From Clostridiales bacterium (GTDB lineage Bacteria; Bacillota; Clostridia; Peptostreptococcales; Acidaminobacteraceae), in the NCBI GenBank assembly GCA_016342415.1, contig JAEIOD010000026.1:21818-85817 (forward strand): a stretch of 64,000 bases of DNA, written 5' to 3'. The position numbers and the translations under genes were made by a program. The notes beneath the pieces are model-generated. The model had not been told where the DNA came from, did not search any database, and saw only the letters and a program-made list of their open reading frames with translations. Positions 30,273 to 39,080 of the stretch are shown here, in pieces; positions within the stretch are counted from its first letter, which is position 1, and every line of letters begins with the position of its first letter.

Positions 30273-31751
30273 TTAGCAATATTTTTTTTGAACAGACTTT
30301 AATCTCTTGATTACAGTGCCTTTTCCTAATATTGAAATTGACTCCATTAAATCAGGTCCGTGCTCTTGTCCAGTAACAGCAATTCGTGTACACATAAACA
30401 AGTTTTTACCTTTAATACCAGTTTCTTTTTGTACTTCTTTGAATAACGATTTAACAGATGGCGCATCAAAAGCCTCTGCAGAATCGAACTTTGATATCAA
30501 TGCATCTATAAGAGTGGAAACATGATCCAATTTAATCATCTCCAACGCTGAATCATCAGTAATTTCAACTGTCTCTCCAACAAATAACGGGAAATGATCT
30601 ACAACCTGAGCCATGTACTCTAAATGCTCTTTAACCAATTGAACAATTCTTTTTACCCATTCAAAATGGCCTTCTGCACCTTCAGCATCAAAATAACCTG
30701 CTTCAATTAGATAAGGTATAGCCAGTTTTGCAAGTCTATCCGCATCGCATTTTCTGATATATTGATTGTTCATCCAATTCAATTTCTGAACATCAAATAC
30801 ACCACCTGATTTCGACACACGATCAAACGAGAATTTTTCTGTCATTTCCTCAAGTGTCATAATCTCTTCTTCGCCTTCTGGACTCCAGCCAACAAGTGCC
30901 AAGAAATTAATCAGGGCTTCTGGCAAATAACCTTTATTCATAAAATCTTCAACAGCTACTGAATCGTGGCGTTTTGATAATTTTTTCTTTTCTGTATTTA
31001 AGATATTTGACAAATGAGCTATTTGAGGCATTTCCCACCCAAGCGCTTCATATAATATAATTTGCTTAGGTGTTGACGGTAACCATTCTTCACCTCTAAT
31101 CATGTGTGTAATACCCATTAAGTGGTCATCTACCACAACTGCCATATGGTATGTAGGAAAACCATCTGCTTTAAGAAGAACTTGATCATCAGAGTCTGCA
31201 GTATTCATTTTCACTTCACCTCTTACAAGGTCTTTAAAAATCAATTCTCTATTTTCAGGCATTTTCATTCTTACAACATAACTTTCTCCTGCTGCAACAC
31301 GTTTTTTTCCTTCTTCAAGTGGTAAGTCTCTACAATGACCGTCATAACCAGAAATAATACCTTTTTCCTTGTTTTTTGCTCTAACCTCATCTAATCTTTC
31401 TTTAGAACAGAAACAGTAATAAGCATGACCCGACTCTAATAATTGTTCTACATACGGTCTGTAAGTATCCAATCTTTCCGATTGAATATAAGGACCATAG
31501 TCACCAACTTGTATCAATTTCCCATCCTTCATGAACGGTCCTTCATCATGCATAATATCAGCCCAATCAAAAGCGTTTATTAAGTTGTCTAACGCATCTT
31601 CTACCAGTCGCGTTCTATCAGTATCTTCAATTCTTAAGGCGTATTTGCCATTTTGATTTTTTGCATATAAATAGTTATATAACGCCGTTCTTAAACTTCC
31701 AACATGAACATAGCCTGTTGGACTAGGCGCAAATCTTACACGTACACTCAT
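30273..31751 (-). CDS. gltX: Glutamyl-tRNA synthetase
   Basis: Class I enzyme of 492 residues with VRFAPSPTGYVHVGSLRTAL, the HIGH-like motif, and KKLSKRHDSVAVEDFMNKG, the KMSKS-like motif. CFCSKERL is part of a zinc-like cysteine cluster (CFC). In such bacteria this enzyme often charges both tRNA-Glu and tRNA-Gln, with GatCAB completing Gln-tRNA; gatCAB is not in the window. The start overlaps by one base the end of the cysteine-rich gene. Confidence 0.94.
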   Translation of the reverse strand: MSVRVRFAPSPTGYVHVGSLRTALYNYLYAKNQNGKYALRIEDTDRTRLVEDALDNLINAFDWADIMHDEGPFMKDGKLIQVGDYGPYIQSERLDTYRPYVEQLLESGHAYYCFCSKERLDEVRAKNKEKGIISGYDGHCRDLPLEEGKKRVAAGESYVVRMKMPENRELIFKDLVRGEVKMNTADSDDQVLLKADGFPTYHMAVVVDDHLMGITHMIRGEEWLPSTPKQIILYEALGWEMPQIAHLSNILNTEKKKLSKRHDSVAVEDFMNKGYLPEALINFLALVGWSPEGEEEIMTLEEMTEKFSFDRVSKSGGVFDVQKLNWMNNQYIRKCDADRLAKLAIPYLIEAGYFDAEGAEGHFEWVKRIVQLVKEHLEYMAQVVDHFPLFVGETVEITDDSALEMIKLDHVSTLIDALISKFDSAEAFDAPSVKSLFKEVQKETGIKGKNLFMCTRIAVTGQEHGPDLMESISILGKGTVIKRLKSVQKKYC

Positions 31752-32014
31752 TACTTTCCTCCTAGTTTTCCTCTTTCCATAACAACATCCATTTTTGACA
31801 TGATAAATTCATAACTCCCACTGGCATGCGGCTTCAAACAGTTACTACAATCTTTGATTTCATGATCATAGTTAAAATTACCCCCGCATTCATCTTTTAG
31901 CATATATAATGGGCAATAACAGAATAGACAATTAAATTCTTCTTCATCCTTTACTTTATGACACGGGAAATATTCACATTCTTTATTTTGAAAAAATTTA
32001 TAATGTTGGCTCAT
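31751..32014 (-). CDS. Cysteine-rich small-domain protein
   Basis: This 87-residue protein has ten cysteines (for example ECEYFPCHKV, CLFCYCPLYM, DECGG, CSNC), spaced like the cysteine-rich small domain family known in archaea and clostridia, whose function is unknown; metal binding is likely. It lies between proS and gltX and overlaps gltX by a base, so it is made from the same transcript. Its role is not clear. Confidence 0.75.
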   Translation of the reverse strand: MSQHYKFFQNKECEYFPCHKVKDEEEFNCLFCYCPLYMLKDECGGNFNYDHEIKDCSNCLKPHASGSYEFIMSKMDVVMERGKLGGK

Positions 32015-32023
32015 AACACCCTC

Positions 32024-33466
32024 CTAATATGCTCTAGCTAAGTACACCATTTTGTCAGCTTTTTCACCACAAACCAGACAAGTTTCTGATAATTTTTCTT
32101 GCTCAAATGGCATACATCTAATCGTTGCACCTGTATCGGATTTTATCTTCGCTTCACATTCGTCACAACCACACCACATCGCTTTAGCAAATCCTGGCTT
32201 TGTATTCATTTTATCCTTTAATTCATCATAAGTCTCTACTATATATGTTTTTTCTTCTCGCATTGCAAGCGCTTTATTATACATGTCTTCATGCACATTT
32301 TCAAGAAGTGTTTTCATTGCTTCACCAATACCTTCAAGTTCATATTGGTCTTTTGTTAAAGTATCTCTTCTAGCAACCATAGCCACACCATTTTTTATAT
32401 CTCTAGGTCCTATTTCAATTCTTATCGGCACACCTTTCATCTCGTATTCGTTGAATTTCCAACCCGGAGAATAGTTCGGCGAATCATCCAAGTCAACTCT
32501 TACACCCAAATCTTGAAGTTCTTTTTTGAGTTCGTAAGCTCTATCGAGAACACCAGCTTTTTTCTGCATAACCGGCACAATCACAACTTGAGTCGGTGCC
32601 ACTCTTGGCGGTAAAACCAATCCTCTATTATCACTATGAACCATAATAAGTCCACCAATCAAACGAGTTGATACACCCCATGATGTATGATATGGATGTT
32701 GTAATTTTGAATTTCGATCTAAATAAGTAATATCAAATGCTTTTGTAAAGTGTTGAGCTAAGTTATGAGAGGTTCCTGATTGCAACGCCTTACCATCATG
32801 CATCAATGCTTCTATCGTATAAGTAGCTTCAGCTCCTGCAAACTTCTCTTTTTCACTTTTAATTCCTGAAACCATTGGAATTGCCAATAATTCTTTTGCC
32901 ATCTCAGAGTATATATTAAGCATTTGAATTGTTTCATCTTGTGCTTCTTGTTCAGTTTCATGAAGAGTATGACCTTCTTGCCATAAGAACTCTGATGTTC
33001 TTAAAAATGGTCTTGTAGCTTTTTCCCATCTTACAACAGAACACCATTGATTGTTTAAATAAGGTAATTCTCTATATGATTTTAACCATTTTGAATACAT
33101 ATGACAGATGATTGTTTCAGATGTCGGTCTAATACATAATTTTTCACCTAGTTCATTATCACCACCATGCGTTACCCAAGCTACTTCCGGTGCGAATCCT
33201 TCAACGTGTTCTTTTTCTTTATTTAATAAACTTTCAGGGATTAACAATGGGAAATACATATTTTTATGACCTGTTTGTTTAAAACGAATATCCAAATATT
33301 GTTGGATATTTTCCCAAATCGCATAACCATACGGCTTAATAACCATAAAACCTTTTACTGGAGAGTAATCTACCAAGTCTGTTTTTCTGATGACATCCGT
33401 ATACCACTGAGCAAAATCCTCATCCATATTGGTTATTTCTTTTACAAATTCTTTGTTATCACTCAT
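32024..33466 (-). CDS. proS: Prolyl-tRNA synthetase, archaeal/eukaryotic type
   Basis: Class II enzyme of 480 residues for proline. The beginning EITNMDEDFAQWYTDVIRKT and class II motifs 1-3 (IRPTSETIICHMYSKW; SVVRWEKATRPFLRTSEFLW; SWGVSTRLIGGLIMVHSDNR) match the shorter archaeal-like form found in some Clostridia, which lacks the inserted editing domain of the E. coli form. C-terminal CGCDECEAK and CLVCGEKA cysteines form the zinc site of this type. It is preceded by a proline T-box. Confidence 0.95.
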   Translation of the reverse strand: MSDNKEFVKEITNMDEDFAQWYTDVIRKTDLVDYSPVKGFMVIKPYGYAIWENIQQYLDIRFKQTGHKNMYFPLLIPESLLNKEKEHVEGFAPEVAWVTHGGDNELGEKLCIRPTSETIICHMYSKWLKSYRELPYLNNQWCSVVRWEKATRPFLRTSEFLWQEGHTLHETEQEAQDETIQMLNIYSEMAKELLAIPMVSGIKSEKEKFAGAEATYTIEALMHDGKALQSGTSHNLAQHFTKAFDITYLDRNSKLQHPYHTSWGVSTRLIGGLIMVHSDNRGLVLPPRVAPTQVVIVPVMQKKAGVLDRAYELKKELQDLGVRVDLDDSPNYSPGWKFNEYEMKGVPIRIEIGPRDIKNGVAMVARRDTLTKDQYELEGIGEAMKTLLENVHEDMYNKALAMREEKTYIVETYDELKDKMNTKPGFAKAMWCGCDECEAKIKSDTGATIRCMPFEQEKLSETCLVCGEKADKMVYLARAY

Positions 33467-33502
33467 ATTAACCTCCTATTTTATTAAGTCTTCCCGAAGA
33501 AA

Positions 33503-33748
33503 TAAAAAAATCCCAATCTCTTTATTAGAGACGGGGATCCGCGGTACCACTCTATTTAATCACTATGTGATTCTCTTAGTTATAATAAATATATGGAATA
33601 TAACGCTTCCAAACGAGATATATTTCTATATCTTTCTCCAAGGTAGGTTCTGTTATTGTTTCATTTAGAGGTCTCTCAGCTAATAAACCTCATTCTCTTA
33701 AAATGTTACCTAACATACTAGTCCTTTTCTTCGAACGACTATTTGATT
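33503..33748 (-). ncRNA. T-box riboswitch, proline-specific
   Basis: Minus strand: the T-box core TGGTACCGCGG (33539-33549) precedes a terminator, ATCCC-x-TCTCT paired with AGAGA-x-GGGAT and a run of seven T residues (33504-33538). The specifier loop reads GAA-CCT-ACC, so the codon is CCT, proline (33645-33647). The base after TGG is T, complementary to A73 of tRNA-Pro. Uncharged tRNA-Pro would switch on proS, the cysteine-rich gene and gltX. Confidence 0.92.
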
Positions 33749-33754
33749 ACAAAC

Positions 33755-33783
33755 ATCATAAGGTAAATTGAATTATATGTCAA
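33755..33783 (-). promoter_or_regulatory. Promoter of the proS T-box unit
   Basis: Minus strand TTGACA (33778-33783) and TATGAT (33755-33760) with a 17-base spacer; it begins immediately after the ispF stop and gives a leader of about 280 bases to proS. Confidence 0.85.
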
Positions 33784-33785
33784 GT

Positions 33786-34262
33786 CTAGTTTGGTTTCGT
33801 CAATAGTGCAATCGCCTCAGAAGCAATACCTTCACCTCTTCCAGCAAAACCTAGTTTCTCTGTCGTTGTTGCTTTAATATTAACCTGATGACTATCAATC
33901 TTCAATATTTTTGAAATGTTAATGACCATTTCAGGTATAAAATCTTTTAACTTCGGTTTTTGACAGATGATTACTGAGTCAATATTAGAAACCATATAAC
34001 CGGCATCTTTAATAGACTCACCGACATGGCTTAGTAAAATCATACTTGAGATGCCTTTGTATTTCGGATCAGTATCCGGAAAATGTTTACCAATATCACC
34101 AAGTCCTGCAGCACCCAACAACGCATCCATTATCGCATGTACAAGCACATCTGCATCCGAGTGACCCAAGAGCCCTTGTTCATATGGTATATCAACACCA
34201 CCTAAAATAAGAGGTCTATCCAATACTAATTTATGAACATCATAACCGATTCCAATTCTCAT
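33786..34262 (-). CDS. ispF: 2-C-methyl-D-erythritol 2,4-cyclodiphosphate synthase
   Basis: IspF forms the cyclic diphosphate in the non-mevalonate isoprenoid pathway. The 158-residue protein begins [12 protein letters not shown] (metal-binding D and H) and has [20 protein letters not shown] and the C-terminal [20 protein letters not shown]. It follows ispD by one base and so works in the same pathway. Confidence 0.96.
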   Translation of the reverse strand: MRIGIGYDVHKLVLDRPLILGGVDIPYEQGLLGHSDADVLVHAIMDALLGAAGLGDIGKHFPDTDPKYKGISSMILLSHVGESIKDAGYMVSNIDSVIICQKPKLKDFIPEMVINISKILKIDSHQVNIKATTTEKLGFAGRGEGIASEAIALLTKPN

Positions 34263-34263
34263 C

Positions 34264-34932
34264 TCAACCTCGCTTTAGAATAGCCTCACCTATCCAAAGA
34301 TCCTCTGGAGTAGTTAGCTTGATATTTCGATATGAACCCATCACAGTTTTTACAGCCATACCGTATATTTCTGCAACAGATGCATCATCTGTTACACTTA
34401 TCTCATGAGTCCTAATGTAATCATAAGCTTCTTTTATTTTTTTTGTTATAAATGTCTGAGGTGTTTGAACATTCACCAGTTCAAAACGATTTAAAGTCTC
34501 TTTTACGAACTCATCCTTCACGACTTTTATAGTATCTTTGCATGGTACACAAGTGACAACACCCGCATGATCAGAAACCGTTTCAAGATTTCTCAAAATA
34601 ATATCTTTATCAAGAAACGGTCTAGCAGCATCATGAATCATGACAACATCGCCTTTTACAATTTTCAGACCATTGTAGATAGAATCCTGTCTACTCTGAC
34701 CACCTTTAATAATTGATTTCACTTTATTAACGTTATATGAATCTATCATATTCTTAACAGAATCAATGTCATCTTCATTCGTTACAATAATAATTTCATC
34801 AACTTCTTTTAAATCAAATTGTTTTAATGTTCTTATCAGAACTGGAATATCTAATAACGAAATAAATTGCTTTTTTACAGAACTGTTCATTCGTGTTCCT
34901 GATCCAGCTGCTGCAACAATAACAGAAACCAT
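34264..34932 (-). CDS. ispD: 2-C-methyl-D-erythritol 4-phosphate cytidylyltransferase
   Basis: IspD transfers CMP from CTP to methylerythritol phosphate. The 222-residue protein has the N-terminal [19 protein letters not shown] (nucleotide-binding) and [14 protein letters not shown]. Its start codon overlaps the stop of the upstream PIN-TRAM gene by one base. The ispD-ispF pairing is common. Confidence 0.95.
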   Translation of the reverse strand: MVSVIVAAAGSGTRMNSSVKKQFISLLDIPVLIRTLKQFDLKEVDEIIIVTNEDDIDSVKNMIDSYNVNKVKSIIKGGQSRQDSIYNGLKIVKGDVVMIHDAARPFLDKDIILRNLETVSDHAGVVTCVPCKDTIKVVKDEFVKETLNRFELVNVQTPQTFITKKIKEAYDYIRTHEISVTDDASVAEIYGMAVKTVMGSYRNIKLTTPEDLWIGEAILKRG

Positions 34933-36035
34933 TAGGACTCCTTTTTGGGCTTAACAAAAATCATTTTTCCAGCAGCGGTTTGAAGTGCTGTTGTAACAAT
35001 CACCACAATTGTTACTCCAATTAAGTTTTTACCATTTTCAATAACAATCATTGTACCATCATCCAAATAAGCAAGACCTTGGTTGTTTTCCTTACCTTCT
35101 TTAACAACCGTCACTGTCATTTCTTCACCTGGTAAGACAATTGGTTTTACAGCATTTGCTAGTTCGTTGATATTTAATACATCCACGCCATGAAGTGCTG
35201 CGACTTTATTCAGATTATAATCATGAGTTGCAACCATACCATCTATTTTTTGAGCCAGTTTCAATAATTTTATATCCACTTCACCTACTTCTTTAAAATC
35301 TGTGCTATCGATTACTACTTCAATATCAATCTCAGTTTGCAATTTCTTTAAAACATCCAAACCTCTTCTACCACGTTTTCTTTTTAGAGCATCAGAAGAA
35401 TCTGCTATATGTCTGAGTTCTTTTAAAACAAACTCAGGTACAATCAACTTACCTTCTATAAACTTTGTTTTACAAATATCTAGAATTCTTCCATCTATTA
35501 TGACACTTGTATCAAGTACCTTAGGTTTTGCTCCAAATGGTTTATTAGGAGAGAATGATAACTTGCTGACACTTTCTAAAAATCTAGATAAATCTAATTT
35601 TGAAGACAAAGCAACTCTTACCCCTAAATAACCCAAGAATAGATAAAGCACCACACCGATAGCATTGCTGATGATATCCAATTGAATTAAGTTCTTTGTT
35701 AAACCGCTGATAACAAAAGCCACCAAGAAACCTGAAATGAGACCTACAAAGCCTACCAACACTTGTTCCGCAGGTAACTTGGTAATCTCCTTCTCAATGT
35801 ATCTCGCTAATTTTTCTCCTTGGCGAATTAATAACGGTGATAACAAAAAAATAATAACACCTAGAATAAGTCCACATAACATGATAAAAATAAATTCCGT
35901 TAATGTTTCCCCCAAAGAAATATCAAACCAATTTGTAATATTAAATCCTGTTGCATTCGTCATATTATTTGCCAGTGCCGCTCCTGTAGAAACGCCAGCT
36001 AAAGTTAATAATAAACGAGTAAGTTTCTTTAACAT
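34932..36035 (-). CDS. yacL: PIN-TRAM membrane protein (YacL family)
   Basis: The 367-residue protein has four likely membrane helices in the first 150 residues (around 45-65, 85-110, 120-140), a PIN nuclease-like domain at about residues 170-290 ([16 protein letters not shown], with acidic [11 protein letters not shown]) and a C-terminal TRAM RNA-binding domain ([20 protein letters not shown]). The acidic residues of PIN seem to be intact. YacL lies in the same position in Bacillus; its role is poorly known. A weak promoter (TTCAAG-16-TATAAA) may lie at about 36060-36088. Confidence 0.88.
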   Translation of the reverse strand: MLKKLTRLLLTLAGVSTGAALANNMTNATGFNITNWFDISLGETLTEFIFIMLCGLILGVIIFLLSPLLIRQGEKLARYIEKEITKLPAEQVLVGFVGLISGFLVAFVISGLTKNLIQLDIISNAIGVVLYLFLGYLGVRVALSSKLDLSRFLESVSKLSFSPNKPFGAKPKVLDTSVIIDGRILDICKTKFIEGKLIVPEFVLKELRHIADSSDALKRKRGRRGLDVLKKLQTEIDIEVVIDSTDFKEVGEVDIKLLKLAQKIDGMVATHDYNLNKVAALHGVDVLNINELANAVKPIVLPGEEMTVTVVKEGKENNQGLAYLDDGTMIVIENGKNLIGVTIVVIVTTALQTAAGKMIFVKPKKES

Positions 36036-36139
36036 TTATTCACTCCTTTCTTTATTGTGTTTATAGTAACATATATTTATACTTGAATTCTGCTTTTTAT
36101 ATATATTTAATAAGGTTTTAAACTGCGTATTTTTTAACA

Positions 36140-36168
36140 AAAAGAAAAATCAAGATTTCTCTTGATCT
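36140..36168 (-). terminator. Terminator after carD
   Basis: Minus strand ATCAAGA-GAAA-TCTTGAT followed by TTTTC and a second T stretch. The hairpin starts directly at the carD stop codon and separates carD from the yacL unit. Confidence 0.7.
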
Positions 36169-36640
36169 AAAAATATGTCTTTATTAAGTCTTCAACTTCG
36201 ATTTTACATTTACCGGTAGAAAGTACAACTTCTGATACAAATAAATGTTTTGAATCGTTCAACATTTTTCTTTCTCCAGTAGAGAGTCCTTTTAATGAAT
36301 CTCTTTGCATCAAATCATTAATAACATTAGCCAGTTCATATATATCGCCACTTTTTACTTTTTCTAAGTTAATCTTGTAGCGTTTGTTCCAATTGAGACC
36401 TTCATCTATATAATCTTTTGTAAATACATCAAAAACATCAGGAACCATCTTTGAATCTATTATTTCACGAAGATGCAAGCTATCACTTCTATTGACAGGA
36501 ATCATCACTTTCATATTTTTTGTTGGTAAATCAACAACATAATACTTTTGCTTTTCCCCAAGAACACTTTTTACTTCTATATCTTCAACGACACCTGCTC
36601 CATGCATTGGATACAAAATTTTATCGCCACATTTAAACAT
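36167..36640 (-). CDS. CarD/CdnL-family transcription factor
   Basis: The 157-residue protein begins MFKCGDKILYPMHGAGVVED, the RNA-polymerase interaction domain of CarD/CdnL/TRCF proteins, and has a helical C-terminus (NVINDLMQRDSLKGLSTGER) that contacts promoter DNA. Such proteins stabilise open complexes at rRNA promoters. Its gene follows disA by eight bases and precedes yacL, as in Bacillus (yacH region) and clostridia. Confidence 0.92.
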   Translation of the reverse strand: MFKCGDKILYPMHGAGVVEDIEVKSVLGEKQKYYVVDLPTKNMKVMIPVNRSDSLHLREIIDSKMVPDVFDVFTKDYIDEGLNWNKRYKINLEKVKSGDIYELANVINDLMQRDSLKGLSTGERKMLNDSKHLFVSEVVLSTGKCKIEVEDLIKTYF

Positions 36641-36648
36641 ATTTCCTC

Positions 36649-37695
36649 CTATTTTCTCTCAAATGAGTAGAGCTCGCGTATCCGCCTGATACCTTCGATA
36701 ATATTTCTCGCTCTAACTGCTCCTACACCTTCCACCTCGTCTAACTGGTCCATATCCGCATGTAATATAGAATGAAAATCTTCAAAATGTTCTATTACAT
36801 TGTCAATTACATAATCAGGAATTCTTTTAATTTTTGATAATAAGCGATACCCTTTTGTAAACACTGGGGCATCTAATACATCCACTTCTGAGTAGTATCC
36901 TAAACGTCTTGAAATTTCTGTTAAATCAATAAAATAATTTTCGTCGAAATCATTTACCGATGTAAAAGAATAGTCTTTAACGATATTCTTCAGCTCTTCA
37001 TCCAAATCTCCTATGAGTTGATCTAAATGTGAACTGATAATATCACCTTCATTACCAAGTTCAGTAATGTAACGGTTAACTTCTCTTCCCATTTTTGCCA
37101 GCATTTCACCTTGTTGTATTGCTATGCAGACATCGTTTAGAGAAACTAGATCCTCCAACTCCAATCCATTCAGCATCACAATACTATCTTCAAATGCCAT
37201 ACGATATTTTTCAATTGTTTGAATACCCTGATTTGCTTTACTGATTAACTGTTCTACATCAGGCAAGATGTATTTACCCGACTCTTTATAAAGAGTAATT
37301 AAATCTCTTCTTTGCGATATGGATATTACCAAGAGTTCTGTTTGTTTTGCAACTCTTTCTGCTGTACGGTGTCTGATACCAGTCTCGCTGGTTTCTATAC
37401 TGGAGTTTGGATTTAAATGGGTATTCGCATACAAAATACGTTTCCCATTTTCGCTTAAAATAATGGCACCATCCATTTTGGCTAATTCATATAGTTTAGC
37501 TGGCAAGAACTCTTCATTGATAAAAAATCCTCCGTCTGACATTTTCTTTACATCTTCAGTATCTCCAAATACAATTAATGCACCCGTTTTTGCGGCCAGC
37601 ACATTCTCAAGACCCTCTCTCAGAGCCGTGCCTGGTGCTAACCGTCTTAAAACATCTTTGAATTTCTCGTATTCGCGATCTTGCATGTAAATCAT
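36649..37695 (-). CDS. disA: DNA integrity scanning protein, diadenylate cyclase
   Basis: DisA makes cyclic di-AMP from two ATP and scans DNA for recombination forks. The 348-residue protein has the cyclase domain with DGA (residues 75-77) and RHRTAER (108-114), the central helical spine, and a C-terminal HhH domain (EVEGVGAVRARNIIEGIRRI). The start is ATG 37695, five bases after GAGGT. It follows radA by 11 bases, the normal pairing. Confidence 0.96.
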   Translation of the reverse strand: MIYMQDREYEKFKDVLRRLAPGTALREGLENVLAAKTGALIVFGDTEDVKKMSDGGFFINEEFLPAKLYELAKMDGAIILSENGKRILYANTHLNPNSSIETSETGIRHRTAERVAKQTELLVISISQRRDLITLYKESGKYILPDVEQLISKANQGIQTIEKYRMAFEDSIVMLNGLELEDLVSLNDVCIAIQQGEMLAKMGREVNRYITELGNEGDIISSHLDQLIGDLDEELKNIVKDYSFTSVNDFDENYFIDLTEISRRLGYYSEVDVLDAPVFTKGYRLLSKIKRIPDYVIDNVIEHFEDFHSILHADMDQLDEVEGVGAVRARNIIEGIRRIRELYSFERK

Positions 37696-37706
37696 CAGTT
37701 ACCTCA

Positions 37707-39059
37707 CTAAAATATATACTGTAACATCTCTTCAACATTTTCTACTGCTATAATTTCTATACCAGAAACCGTATGTTCAATATTCCCTTTGGGAATAATA
37801 CATTTTTTAAAGCCCAATTTAATAGCTTCATTGATCCGCTGTTCTACATGAGATACAGCTCTTACTTCTCCTGTTAATCCAACTTCTCCAAAAATAACAA
37901 CACCTTCTTCAAGGACTTTATCTCTAAAGCTTGATAATACGGCTACAACCACGGCTAAATCAATTGCAGGTTCTGATAGCTGCATACCACCCACAACATT
38001 TAAATAAGCATCACACCCTTGAATTTGAATGCCTAATTTTTTTTCTAAAATCGCCATAATCATAACCACTTTATTATGGTCAACACCTACAGACATTCGT
38101 CTAGGTGTTCCAAAGCTTGAGTTGGATACCAATGCTTGAATCTCTACCAATACAGGTCTTGTACCTTCCATGCCAGCAACCACTACAGAACCTGGAGCAG
38201 ATTCAGGTCTGTTGCTCAAAAATATTTCAGATGGATTCTTTACTTCTTGAAGCCCTTTTAGACTCATCTCAAAAATACCAATCTCGTTGGTTGAACCAAA
38301 CCTGTTTTTAACACCTCTTAAAATTCTAAAGGTATGATTCTTATCACCTTCAAAGTATAAAACAGTATCCACCATATGCTCAAGAACCTTTGGTCCAGCA
38401 ATAGCACCACTCTTTGTGACGTGACCAACAATAAATGTTGCTACTGAATCAACTTTTGATATTCTCATTAAGGTAGCTGTAGCTTCTCTAACTTGCGAGA
38501 CACTTCCAGGAGATGAAGAAACATTAGGATTGTAAACAGTCTGAATGGAATCTACAATTAAAACATCAGGTTTATACTCATCTACATATTTAACAATAAA
38601 GTCAAGATTGTTTTCTGATACCAAAAGAATCTTATCGCTTTTAATATTCAATCGGTCAGCTCTCAACTTCGTTTGTTTCAAAGATTCTTCGCCAGATACA
38701 TAGAGCACCTTCAAATGGCTTAAAGAAACTGCATCAGCCACTTGTAAAAGAAGAGTTGATTTCCCTATACCTGGATCACCACCAACCAAAACCAATGATC
38801 CTTTTACAATACCACCACCAAGCACGTTATCGAACTCACGTATCTTAGTCTTGTATCTCTCTTCATCATCAATAACAACTTCAGAAAGTGGTACAGGTTT
38901 TTTATTGGTACTGATACCAATACTTTTTGTAACAACTTCTTTGTCTATAAATTCCTCAGCAAAAGTATTCCACTCATTACAAGCCGGGCACTTTCCCAAC
39001 CACTTGTTGGAGTTATGACCACATTCTTGGCACACATACCTTATATTATTTTTACCCAT
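37707..39059 (-). CDS. radA: DNA repair protein RadA
   Basis: RadA is a DnaB-type helicase that extends recombination D-loops. It has an N-terminal zinc finger (CQECGHNSNKWLGKCPACNE), Walker A GGDPGIGKSTLL, the KNRFG motif (GVKNRFGSTNEIGIFEM) and a C-terminal Lon-like domain. 450 residues, normal. The gene lies between clpC and disA, as in Bacillus. Confidence 0.95.
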   Translation of the reverse strand: MGKNNIRYVCQECGHNSNKWLGKCPACNEWNTFAEEFIDKEVVTKSIGISTNKKPVPLSEVVIDDEERYKTKIREFDNVLGGGIVKGSLVLVGGDPGIGKSTLLLQVADAVSLSHLKVLYVSGEESLKQTKLRADRLNIKSDKILLVSENNLDFIVKYVDEYKPDVLIVDSIQTVYNPNVSSSPGSVSQVREATATLMRISKVDSVATFIVGHVTKSGAIAGPKVLEHMVDTVLYFEGDKNHTFRILRGVKNRFGSTNEIGIFEMSLKGLQEVKNPSEIFLSNRPESAPGSVVVAGMEGTRPVLVEIQALVSNSSFGTPRRMSVGVDHNKVVMIMAILEKKLGIQIQGCDAYLNVVGGMQLSEPAIDLAVVVAVLSSFRDKVLEEGVVIFGEVGLTGEVRAVSHVEQRINEAIKLGFKKCIIPKGNIEHTVSGIEIIAVENVEEMLQYIF

Positions 39060-39080
39060 TTTTTGACCTTTCTAACACAT

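Noticed and set aside
31752..32030. T-box directly before gltX
   Set aside because: No T-box core or terminator lies in front of gltX; it is in the proS transcript.
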